From assembly GCF_030384665.1 (NCBI RefSeq), contig NC_083674.1, positions 1 to 64,000 on the forward strand: a DNA stretch of 64,000 nucleotides, given 5' to 3'. A program made the translations under genes and the position numbers. Origin of the DNA: Lodderomyces elongisporus (taxonomy: Eukaryota > Ascomycota > Pichiomycetes > Serinales > Debaryomycetaceae). Of the stretch, positions 49,701-58,435 are shown in pieces. The stretch's first letter is position 1. Every line of letters starts with the position of its first letter. Below the pieces are notes generated by a model. The model made no database searches and was not told the origin of the DNA. It saw only the letters and a list, made by a program, of their open reading frames with translations.

Positions 49701-51022
49701 ACATTTTAAGTGAGTTTTAGTTTAATTGTCTCGTTTGAATATATATATATATATATATATATCAAGAGTTTTAGAATTTTAAAGAAGGAGGAGGAATAGA
49801 GGTAGTGATTTAATCTCTTTCTCTTTGTCTTTAAATTGTGTCAGTTACTCTCGCAAATTTTTGATGATTTTTTTTAAAGTACACTATTCAGAATAAAGAG
49901 AAAGCATTGCTTGGATCTGTATAACTTTTTTCCTTGATAATCATTAAAAAAGGAAACTAGAAAATTATAAGCTGGTGTAGAAGATTTTGAAAAGATGTGG
50001 CTTGTACTTGGTATTTCTTAAAAGTCCAGAATATAACCTTGCAAATATCGAGATTTGGATGGAAAAAAAAAAAAAAAAGAGACACGAGATGGAGTTGTAA
50101 GCAATTGCATCGCAAGTAGAATGTAATCAACCTTGGATGTGATCAACCGATTGTAAGTCATTTTACTCTAAAGAAAATAGAGAGATTTAATTCAAACAGA
50201 TTTGAAAACATCTCCAAAAGTATTTGCATCTTGAAACATCCTGTATAATCTACACACCATCATCATATTAATGTATTGAATTAACTTAAACCTCCAATTT
50301 CTCTTTTCATCCCCCCTCAATGTATTTGTGACCTTTATCAACCATTTGACGTAAAAATGGACCAAAAAAAAAGAAAAATAATATTATCCAAATATGATAA
50401 TCACGTGCTCAACTAATCTGAATGAAACTACAAATACTGCATCAACATTATTTTTTTTTTTTTTGTTTTTCAGAAAAAAAAAAAAAAGAAAATTTGTCAT
50501 AATATGACCAGTTATTCAATAAATACTTGAATATAATCCTTAATCAAAACAGCCAGTTCCTTAATTGTATATCACCATCTTTAGCATCTCAGATAAACTC
50601 CATCAACCAATTGGATCTCCAAAAAAAACAAAAAAAGATACTTTGGATATTTATAAAGATTATCAGCCACCCGAAACAGAGTAGTATTGTTTGTTTCCCG
50701 CGTTTGGTACACAAAAAGGAAAATAAACATGGCAAGCAAAGCAAAAAATAAAAAAAAAAATAAAAATAAAAAAAAAGATTTGTCTATAATTCCCTCTCTG
50801 TTGTAAAAACAAAGGGATTTGAAATTGCTAAATCTACAAGATGAAATTCCGATTACATAGTATATGGAAAGTGCGAAACTGGAAAGGGTGAGTGGAAACT
50901 TATAAAAACTCAATTGTCTCCATCACTGTCACTATCACCATCACTTTTATAAAACTCAATTGCTTCCACCTCCACCTCCACCTCCATTTCCACTTCCATT
51001 TCCATCTCACCTCTAATAACAT
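49701..51022. other. Gene-free region between RPS1 and the tricalbin gene
   Basis: 1.3 kb of AT-rich sequence with a TA microsatellite (49739-49762) just after RPS1, several poly-A/T tracts, and short frames of no recognisable content. Before the tricalbin ATG are two copies of TATAAAA(A)CTCAATTG (50901-50916 and 50948-50962) and a run of CTCCAC/CTTCCA hexamers (50965-51005). Confidence 0.5.
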
Positions 51023-54000
51023 ATGCAGAAACAAAAGGGTGCAGGTGCCGATGATGGGCACGTCAAAAAAGAAGATGTAAAAGATTACAATAAACAAGTG
51101 AGGTCCGATATAAACAATCAAAATGCCACCGCTGAGCAACCAAAACCCAAACCTCAAGATTCCAACTCCAAACACATTAGAGACAACACTACATTTTCAT
51201 GGGAGCAAGTTGGTGGATGGGATTTAGACGAGCATCTGGACAAAAAGAAATTACTCAGAAATGCAAAGAATATTGAAGGATATATAGTTGACCATTTCTA
51301 TGGTGACTGGTTCTGGAATACTAGTTTGATGTTGGGCACTTGTCTTTTCGCTTGGCTTGTTGCACGCTTAGGTGGTGGCATACTCTCATTGGGATTGGTT
51401 TTGCTCTTTACCAATTCAGTTTATAGGGCAGAGTTTCGTCGTTTCAATAGAAACATTAGAGACGATATGGCAAGAGTCAAGGCAAACAACAGATTGGTTA
51501 ATGAATTGGAAACTATGGAATGGATGAACTCATTCTTGGACAAGTTCTGGGTCATCTACATGCCAGCATTGTCGGAAATAGTAATGTTTCAAGCAAATGA
51601 AGTATTAAAGGATCAAGCTCCAGGATTTGGTATTGAGAAATTATCCTTGGACGAGTTCACCCTTGGTTCAAAAGCTCCACGTGTCGATTCCATCAAATCT
51701 TATACTCAAAAGAGTCATGATATTATTGAGATGGACTGGGCTTTTTCATTTACACCAAACGATACAGATGATATGACCAAGAATGAAATCAAGAAAAAAA
51801 TCGATCCAAAAGTTGCCTTGGGTGTTACTGTTGGTAAAGCATTTATTTCAAAATCATTACCAATATTGGTTGAAGATATGTCATTCACAGGAAGATTAAA
51901 AGTGAAATTGAGATTGTCACAAAATTTCCCACATGTCAAAATGGTTTCTATTCAATTCTTGGAAGCACCAACTATTGATTATGCATTAAAGCCAGTGGGT
52001 GGTGACACGTTTGGTATTGATATCATGTCATTTATTCCCGGTTTGTCCAAGTTTGTTAATGGTATTATCCATGCAACATTGAGACCAATGTTGTATGCAC
52101 CAAACTCATTGGATATAAATGTTGAGGAATTACTAGAAGGCCAATCAAATGACTCAATTGGTGTAGTTGCCGTGACTATCAAATCTTGCAAAAACTTGAA
52201 AACGGGCCAAACAACAAAGCCAAAGAGTTTGAACCCATATGTGCAAATCAAGGTTTCCAATAACGGCAAGATTGACGAAAGAACAAAGACAAAGAAATTG
52301 ATTAATGATCCAATCTATTTGGAAACAAAATACGTATTGGTGAATCAACTTGAAGGTAATTTCCTTAATTTCAACGTCTACAACTTGATTGAAGATAAGG
52401 CTGATGACCAATTGATTGGTAATTGCGAGTTCCCCTTGGGCGAATTGCTTCAAGAAACAAACCTTCCAGGTATTACAAAGAATATTATGGAAGGTGGCAA
52501 AGTCGTTGGTAAACTTGACCTTGATCTTAAATGGTTCCCTACAATGCAGCCAATCGAATTGGAAGATGGTACAAAGGAAGTTGTTACTGATTCCGAAGTT
52601 GGTATAATGAAACTTACATTACACGAGGCCAAAGACCTCGACATTTCCAAATCCGTTATTGGATTACTCAACCCATATGCTGAGATTTACGTCAATAATG
52701 AATTGGTAAAGTCGTGTCGTAAATTAAGACAAACCAATGAGCCATCATGGGAACAATCGTTTGAAAGTTTAATTACTCAGCAAACAGATACGGAAATCCA
52801 GGTTTTGGTGAGAAATACCGTTGATAACAGTATTGTTGCTAACCTCGATGTCAATCTTCAAGATATTGTTTTTGAAAGTGGTAGAGGACAGCAATGGTTC
52901 TCTTGCCCAGTAATCAGTCCAAACTCACCTGCTCCACAAATCAGCATTAGTGCAAGTTGGAAACCATTGGCAGTTGACGAAGAGACAAGCTCCAAATTGA
53001 TTAGACCAGCTCCAATCGGTGGTATTAAATTACATTTGAGAGGTGCAAAAGGTTTAAAGAATCTTGAATCTGTTGGATATGTTGATCCATACGTTAGAGT
53101 GATTGTTAATGGAAAATTGCGTGCAAAAACAATCACATTTGCCGAAACTGTTAATCCGCAATGGAATGCAGCATATTTCTTGCCTGTTGCCAATCCCCAC
53201 CTGCACTATTTGTTGCAAATAATGGATGCAGAACCAGAGGGTAAGGATAGATCTTTAGGAACAGCTGCAATTAATGTTTCTGACTTTTTGAGAAAGAATG
53301 ATGAAGGCTACTGGTTGGGATACGACGGAGCAGATGAAATCATTGAGCAACCAGTCTTGTTTGAATCAGAACAAGTTGGATCCATCTTTTATTCCGTGTC
53401 ATTCTTTCCAACAATTCCTGCTTACTCTTTATCAGAATTACACAATGAACAAGAGTATAAGGAACAACAACAATTGAAAGAAGAGAGGGAAAAGCGTCAA
53501 AGAGAAAAAGAAGAGAAATTATACAAGGAAAACCCTGGGGAATATGAATGGGTTGAAACTGAGGAAGATACCATGGCAGCACCGCCAAAGATTAAAATCA
53601 AATTGGAAGATGCTATCAAATATAGAGCTGGTGACATGGCTGTTCATTTACTTAGTGGCCACTTTGACAGAAATGATGTTTACGTTCAAACTCTTTTTGA
53701 CGAGAATGCTCACCCTTCAGGTGTTTCCCCAATTGTTGAAAACAAAAAGATTGTAACCAGCTCTATTGGAGAAACATTTATTCGTGACTTGCCAAATTCC
53801 AAATTAATCTTTAGAATTACTAAAAAAGCAGAAGTGGTTTCTGCAAAGGATGTTATTTTCGAAAAGACATACGAAACAATTGAGATATATAAACAATCAT
53901 TTAAAGAGCCAATATTACTCAACTTGGGTGGACGCAACTCCATTGAAGTGCAATTGGAGTATTTCCCTTCAGTCGCCAAATTGGCTCCTTTGGATACTGT

Positions 54001-55168
54001 TTTGGATGTGGGCAAGTGCAAATTGGAACTTATTGGTGCACACGATTTGAAATCTGTTGATACAAATGGTAAATCAGATCCATTGTGTGTTGTTAAATTG
54101 GATGGTGTTGAGATTTATAGGACTGATAAAAAGAGAAAGACTTTGGATCCATTATGGAACGAGGCTGTTCAATTCCCAATGATTTCTAGGTCTAGACAAC
54201 TTTTGTTGGTTGAAGTATACGACTGGGATTTGACTCATGACGATGAATTACTTGGTGTTGCAAACATTGATTTATCAAATATACCTGCATTAACAACTAC
54301 TCCATTTACTGTAAATTTGGATACTCAAGGTACTGTTGATTTGAGAGCTACATTCTTCCCTGAATATATTCGTCCACCATTGGATCCAAAGGCCATGATT
54401 CCTGTTAACTTGAAGGACATCTCTGATGCTCCAATGAAGGCAGTTGGTAGTGTTGCAGAACTCGCATCGAGTGCAGTTGGTACGGGATTGGGTGCTGCTT
54501 CTGATGGTGTTACTAAAGGACTGTCATTACTCAAAGGATTTAGAAGAAAGAATAAAAAGAGTGGTCATGAAGGTGACTCTGAAGAGCAAGACGAAGAGCA
54601 TAACGAAGGAGGAAATGAGGGAGGTGAAGAGCAGGATATTCCTGAAGAAGAAAAGGAGTTTAGAAAGACTCAAGATGCCGAAATCTCCAGTATCGTTGCT
54701 GCTCCAAATATCCGTGAGAATCCACTTCCACCACCTCAAAAGCCAGCAATGATGGGTCACAACAGGAACTCGAGTGTAACCACTGATGTTTCGAGTTTTG
54801 CAGCTAGTAGTATTGGTGGTGAAGGCGTTACGCCAGGCCGTCTTACAATTGTAGAAGCTCAAGGTTTTTCTAGTAACGCTTTGGAAATCAAGGCGGTATT
54901 AAAGACCAGTACAAGAGACAAGACTTTGATCAGAACCAGAGCTACAAAGAAACATGATGGTGTATTTAAATGGAACGAAAGTGTTCCTTTCAAATCAGCA
55001 ACCACGGGACAAATCTTACTCTATGTTAGAGAACACCACACTTTTGGCAAGAGTGTTGGTGTAGGAGAAGCTCTTATCGAACTTGCTGACAACACCAATG
55101 TCAATGAGAACATCACCATACCAGCTGGTAGCGGAGCTGTTGTTGTCAACTTGAAGTATTTTGTGTAA
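51023..55168 (+). CDS. Tricalbin (ER-plasma membrane tether with SMP and C2 domains)
   Basis: The 1381-residue protein is a Tcb1/2/3-type extended synaptotagmin. After a charged N-terminus, a membrane hairpin at about 93-135 (LMLGTCLFAWLVARLGGGIL, then LVLLFTNSVY) anchors it in the ER. The lipid-binding SMP domain follows (about 160-375, starting ETMEWMNSFLDKFW). C2 domains start near 390, 527, 667 and 1010 (VAVTIKSCKNLK, GIMKLTLHEAKDL, GGIKLHLRGAKGLK, CKLELIGAHDLKS) and a divergent one near 1275. A Glu/Arg coiled coil (about 810-840) and an acidic linker (about 1180-1220) separate them. Tricalbins tether cortical ER to the plasma membrane and move lipids. The three yeast paralogues cannot be separated by eye. 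Confidence 0.93.
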   Translation: MQKQKGAGADDGHVKKEDVKDYNKQVRSDINNQNATAEQPKPKPQDSNSKHIRDNTTFSWEQVGGWDLDEHLDKKKLLRNAKNIEGYIVDHFYGDWFWNTSLMLGTCLFAWLVARLGGGILSLGLVLLFTNSVYRAEFRRFNRNIRDDMARVKANNRLVNELETMEWMNSFLDKFWVIYMPALSEIVMFQANEVLKDQAPGFGIEKLSLDEFTLGSKAPRVDSIKSYTQKSHDIIEMDWAFSFTPNDTDDMTKNEIKKKIDPKVALGVTVGKAFISKSLPILVEDMSFTGRLKVKLRLSQNFPHVKMVSIQFLEAPTIDYALKPVGGDTFGIDIMSFIPGLSKFVNGIIHATLRPMLYAPNSLDINVEELLEGQSNDSIGVVAVTIKSCKNLKTGQTTKPKSLNPYVQIKVSNNGKIDERTKTKKLINDPIYLETKYVLVNQLEGNFLNFNVYNLIEDKADDQLIGNCEFPLGELLQETNLPGITKNIMEGGKVVGKLDLDLKWFPTMQPIELEDGTKEVVTDSEVGIMKLTLHEAKDLDISKSVIGLLNPYAEIYVNNELVKSCRKLRQTNEPSWEQSFESLITQQTDTEIQVLVRNTVDNSIVANLDVNLQDIVFESGRGQQWFSCPVISPNSPAPQISISASWKPLAVDEETSSKLIRPAPIGGIKLHLRGAKGLKNLESVGYVDPYVRVIVNGKLRAKTITFAETVNPQWNAAYFLPVANPHLHYLLQIMDAEPEGKDRSLGTAAINVSDFLRKNDEGYWLGYDGADEIIEQPVLFESEQVGSIFYSVSFFPTIPAYSLSELHNEQEYKEQQQLKEEREKRQREKEEKLYKENPGEYEWVETEEDTMAAPPKIKIKLEDAIKYRAGDMAVHLLSGHFDRNDVYVQTLFDENAHPSGVSPIVENKKIVTSSIGETFIRDLPNSKLIFRITKKAEVVSAKDVIFEKTYETIEIYKQSFKEPILLNLGGRNSIEVQLEYFPSVAKLAPLDTVLDVGKCKLELIGAHDLKSVDTNGKSDPLCVVKLDGVEIYRTDKKRKTLDPLWNEAVQFPMISRSRQLLLVEVYDWDLTHDDELLGVANIDLSNIPALTTTPFTVNLDTQGTVDLRATFFPEYIRPPLDPKAMIPVNLKDISDAPMKAVGSVAELASSAVGTGLGAASDGVTKGLSLLKGFRRKNKKSGHEGDSEEQDEEHNEGGNEGGEEQDIPEEEKEFRKTQDAEISSIVAAPNIRENPLPPPQKPAMMGHNRNSSVTTDVSSFAASSIGGEGVTPGRLTIVEAQGFSSNALEIKAVLKTSTRDKTLIRTRATKKHDGVFKWNESVPFKSATTGQILLYVREHHTFGKSVGVGEALIELADNTNVNENITIPAGSGAVVVNLKYFV

Positions 55169-55639
55169 CCTTGATATTAGTATAACTTTTTGTATTTTTT
55201 TTTTAAGTATTGTATAACTATTAATATTGTGCGTCCTCAGTACTGTATAATATATATATATATATATATATGTATGTATAAATATATCTCATAGTAATTT
55301 TGTTCATTTACTGAATATTGTTCTAACTTGCTTGAGCACAAAAATAAAAAAAAAAAATTCAACAGAGGCAAAATCCATGAGCAGAAAAAATAAAAGCAAA
55401 CAAAAAAAAATTAAATAAAAAAAAAAACAAAAACAGAAATTTGTTTTTAGTTTTAGTTTTTTTAATCTTAGTTTTTTTTTTGAGAGAGATTCAAAAGTCT
55501 CAGTCACAGATGGTCACGTGTACCAATTTTGTAGGTCTTTTCAAGTTTCGCGACCAAAAACGTAGATATGTATTTTTTCTATAGAAAAATTAAAGTACAC
55601 AACCAACCATCAAACTACTACACCATCAACGAAACAAAC
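55169..55639. other. Tricalbin 3' region and RPL6 promoter
   Basis: A TA microsatellite (55248-55270) follows the tricalbin stop, then long poly-A and poly-T tracts (55340-55490). A TCACGTGT block with the palindrome CACGTG at 55515-55520 lies 120 bp before the RPL6 ATG. No gene is seen. Confidence 0.5.
55515..55520. promoter_or_regulatory. CACGTG (Cbf1-type) box upstream of RPL6
   Basis: A perfect palindromic E-box lies 120 bp upstream of the ribosomal protein gene start. In Candida albicans, Cbf1 together with Tbf1 is known to mark ribosomal protein promoters. I did not find a clear Tbf1 motif (CCCTAA) next to it, so this is a partial match. Confidence 0.45.
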
Positions 55640-56558
55640 ATGAGTCAAGTATGTAATAGATATAGGAATGATATAGGGATGAATAAGGGAATAAGGTTGA
55701 AGATGGAAGATACAGGATAGAGCAGAAAGCAGGATTTGGGGAATATCCACATGGACCATAGATATCGGCAGGTATAATGTTGCTTGTCTTTCCTTTTCCT
55801 TTTTTTTTTTTTCAAAACAGAATATGCCAGATAGAAGTTATCGAAATCAAAGAAACATATCAAACGACTTACGAATTGCAAGTTGGAAGAAGGAAGGAGG
55901 AGAAATCAATCAACAGATGGAATATATGTCTCTTTCAGATACCACCTTTACCCTTTAATTCTTTTTTTTTTTTTTAGTTTCATAGAAAACTTTTTGATAT
56001 TGAGAACCAATGTTACTAACAGATACAAATTATTTATAGGCTCCAAAGTGGTACCAATCGGAAGACGTTGCCGTCCCAAGACAGTCTAGAAAGACTTCAC
56101 GTCCACAAAAGTTGCGTGCTTCATTAGTTCCAGGTACAGTCTTGATCTTGTTAGCCGGAAGATTCAGAGGAAAGAGAGTTGTTTACTTGAAGAACTTGGA
56201 AGACAACACATTATTGGTTTCAGGACCATTCAAGGTTAATGGTGTCCCATTGAGAAGAGTTAACGCCAGATACGTTATTGCCACATCCACCAAGGTCAAC
56301 ATCGAAGGTGTCGATGTCTCTAAATTCAACGTTGAATACTTTGCTAGAGAACAAAAGCCAAAGTCCAAGAAATCCGAAGCTGAGTTCTTCAACGAAGCTC
56401 CAGCCAAGAAGGAGATTAAGGGCGAAAGAGTTGCTGACCAAAAGTCAGTTGATGCTGCTTTGCTCAGTGAAATCAAGAAGACCCCATTGTTGAAACAATA
56501 CTTGGCTGCTTCATTCTCATTGAAGAGCGGTGACAGACCACACTTGTTGAAGTTTTAA
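55640..56558 (+). CDS. RPL6: Large ribosomal subunit protein eL6 (Rpl6), spliced
   Basis: Coding sequence joins 55640-55648 (Met-Ser-Gln) with 56040-56558, giving 175 residues, the length of yeast Rpl6 (176). Exon 2 opens [12 protein letters not shown], matching the conserved N-terminus. Then come [57 protein letters not shown] and the C-terminal [20 protein letters not shown] start at the internal Met-like codon 56112 would miss the N-terminus. The Lys-rich segment at about 116-128 is the usual variable region. The 391-bp intron near the start codon is typical for ribosomal protein genes of this clade. Confidence 0.97.
55649..56039 (+). other. RPL6: RPL6 intron (391 bp)
   Basis: Donor GTATGT at 55649-55654, branch site TACTAAC at 56014-56020 and acceptor TATAG ending at 56039. 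Splicing joins ATG-AGT-CAA to GCT-CCA-AAG in phase. I looked for box C/D or H/ACA snoRNA motifs inside and saw no convincing set. Confidence 0.95.
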
Positions 56559-56987
56559 ACATGTTATCTTTGACTTTTGTGTGAATAGAAATGGAGAAGA
56601 AGAAGAGGAGGAAGAGGAGGAGATGTTAACTATGTATAGTTGAATGAAATGTATTTTTTTGGAAGGCAAGTGATTGAAGAATGTAAGTTTGGATTTTGTA
56701 ATATTGAAGTATTCTCTGTATATTTTTGACTATGTCTGGTTGAAATTGTGTGAGTGTATGAGTGTGTTAGTTGATGTATTACGATTGTTAGTTAGTGTGT
56801 TAGTGTGTGCATTAGTGAGTGTGCTAGTTAGTGAGTTAGCTAGTGTGTTATTGATTGTTAGTGTGTGCGAAAATTACTATTCTTGAAGTTTAGAATTTCT
56901 ATAAATTTCCATCGCATCGCAGAAAACGTGCGTGATGGATTTTTATAAGCTATAGAAGTATCATTAAAGAAACATCAATTAATAACC
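56559..56987. other. Spacer between RPL6 and FPR3
   Basis: A GAAGAGGA-rich stretch (56593-56620) follows the RPL6 stop. A run of GTGTTAGTTAGTGTG-type repeats (56760-56870) has a period of about 4 (TTAG/TGAG mixed with TG). A region with CGCATCGCAGAAAACGTGCGTG (given as separate parts: CGCATCGC and ACGTGCGTG) precedes the FPR3 ATG. No gene is seen. Confidence 0.45.
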
Positions 56988-58163
56988 ATGTCTTTGCCAA
57001 TTGCTACGTATAACTTGGCCTTGAATCCATTTCAGCCTACTCCTGCTCTTGAAGAGGATTATCCAGTCACTGTGAGAATCAGTTTGGCTGCTTTGGACCC
57101 AGAAGCAACTGATGACAAGGAAGAGCCATCAACTTTGAGAATCTTGAAGAAGCTGATAGATTTCGATGAGGATGATGATGAGGATGATGACGAAGATGAG
57201 GATGATGACGATGAAGATGAAGATGAATTGGATGAAATCAAGGAGAAAGGAAATGGTAAGGTCAAAAAGGCCGATGCTGAAGACGATGACGATGAAGAAG
57301 AAGAAGAAGATGATGATGAAGACGATGAACTCGATGAGGATATCGAAGAATTTGTTGTTTGTACTTTGTCACCAAAACACCAATACCAACAAACACTTGA
57401 CCTCACCATCCTTCCTGATGAGGAAGTCTATTTTGTTGTGACTGGTTCTTACCCAATCCACCTCACTGGTAACTACATCGAGCATCCAGCCAACGATGAC
57501 GAAGACGACTATGATGAAGAGTACGACGATGAATACGACGACGACGATGAAGATGATGATGAATACGATTTGACCCCTGATGAAGACGAAATCATTGAGG
57601 AAATTGAAGAAGAGCAAGCAGAACCAGGTAAGATCGAAGAAATCGTTGAGGAAACCAAGAAAAGACCTGCATCAGAAGCCGTTGACGAGCAAGAAGAAGA
57701 AAAAGGAGGAAAAGAGTCCAAAAAAGCCAAAGCAGCTAAAAAGGCTAAAAAGGCTGAGAAAACCGTGCAATTTACTAAGGAGTTGGAACAAGGTCCAAGC
57801 GGCTCCACTTTTGAGAAAAAGAAATACCCAACAAAAACCTTACTTGGAGGTGTCATTACTGAAGACAGAAAACAAGGATCAGGTCCAGAAGCTAAATCAG
57901 GAAACAAAGTGGGTATCAGATACATTGGTAAACTCAAAAACGGTAAAGTGTTTGATAAAAACACTTCGGGCAAACCATTTTCGTTCAAATTAGGTAAAGG
58001 TGAATGTATTAAAGGTTTCGATTTAGGTGTTGCTGGTATGAGTGTTGGCGGCGAGAGAAGAGTTATTATCCCACCAAAAATGGGTTACGGTTCCCAGCTG
58101 CTTCCTGGAATTCCAGCAAACTCTGAGTTGACTTTTGACATCAAGTTAGTTTCATTAAAGTAA
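56988..58163 (+). CDS. FPR3: Nucleolar FKBP-type prolyl isomerase (Fpr3/Fpr4)
   Basis: The 391-residue protein has the layout of yeast Fpr3/Fpr4. A nucleoplasmin-like N-terminal region ([20 protein letters not shown]) is interrupted by long Asp/Glu runs (about 63-115 and 165-205). A Lys-rich nuclear/nucleolar stretch (about 240-260) follows, then a C-terminal FKBP domain (about 287-391) with [20 protein letters not shown] and [19 protein letters not shown]. In the FKBP domain the usual VIKGW is CIKGF: the active-site Trp is replaced by Phe, a conservative change that may affect drug binding more than isomerase activity. The family acts as histone chaperone and proline isomerase on chromatin and in the nucleolus. 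A CTG at about residue 57 is probably Ser in this clade. Confidence 0.93.
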   Translation: MSLPIATYNLALNPFQPTPALEEDYPVTVRISLAALDPEATDDKEEPSTLRILKKLIDFDEDDDEDDDEDEDDDDEDEDELDEIKEKGNGKVKKADAEDDDDEEEEEDDDEDDELDEDIEEFVVCTLSPKHQYQQTLDLTILPDEEVYFVVTGSYPIHLTGNYIEHPANDDEDDYDEEYDDEYDDDDEDDDEYDLTPDEDEIIEEIEEEQAEPGKIEEIVEETKKRPASEAVDEQEEEKGGKESKKAKAAKKAKKAEKTVQFTKELEQGPSGSTFEKKKYPTKTLLGGVITEDRKQGSGPEAKSGNKVGIRYIGKLKNGKVFDKNTSGKPFSFKLGKGECIKGFDLGVAGMSVGGERRVIIPPKMGYGSQLLPGIPANSELTFDIKLVSLK

Positions 58164-58435
58164 GTATAATAAGTATAGTAAGTATAGTAGGTTAGGTAAA
58201 TTGAGCAAATCAAGCAAATTAAGCAAATAAATAAAAAAAAATTATATAGAAAAATCTTGCAAATTATTGCAAATAATGCACTAAAAGAACATAGAGCAAG
58301 TAAAATAAAAAAAAATGAGCGTGGCCAAAAAAAAAGACAAAAAGCAAAAAACACTACAATATTTAGTCGTAAAAAAAAATTACGCGAAGTAAAAAAAAAA
58401 ATTGCTTATACGATGTCAGCCAACATCACCAACAC
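58164..58435. promoter_or_regulatory. HMG-CoA reductase upstream region with candidate sterol element
   Basis: The region between FPR3 and the reductase gene is short (272 bp) and A-rich. It opens with AAGTATA repeats (58165-58190). TATACGA at 58407-58413 is the reverse complement of TCGTATA, the core bound by Upc2 in yeast sterol genes. It lies only 23 bp from the ATG, closer than usual, so it may be in the transcript leader and could be chance. Confidence 0.35.

Noticed and set aside
55649..56039. snoRNA inside the RPL6 intron
   Set aside because: No paired C and D boxes or H/ACA motif set could be found by eye.
57059..57409. Serine-rich minus-strand frame opposite FPR3
   Set aside because: It is the antisense of Asp/Glu codon runs (GAT/GAA), a typical shadow frame.
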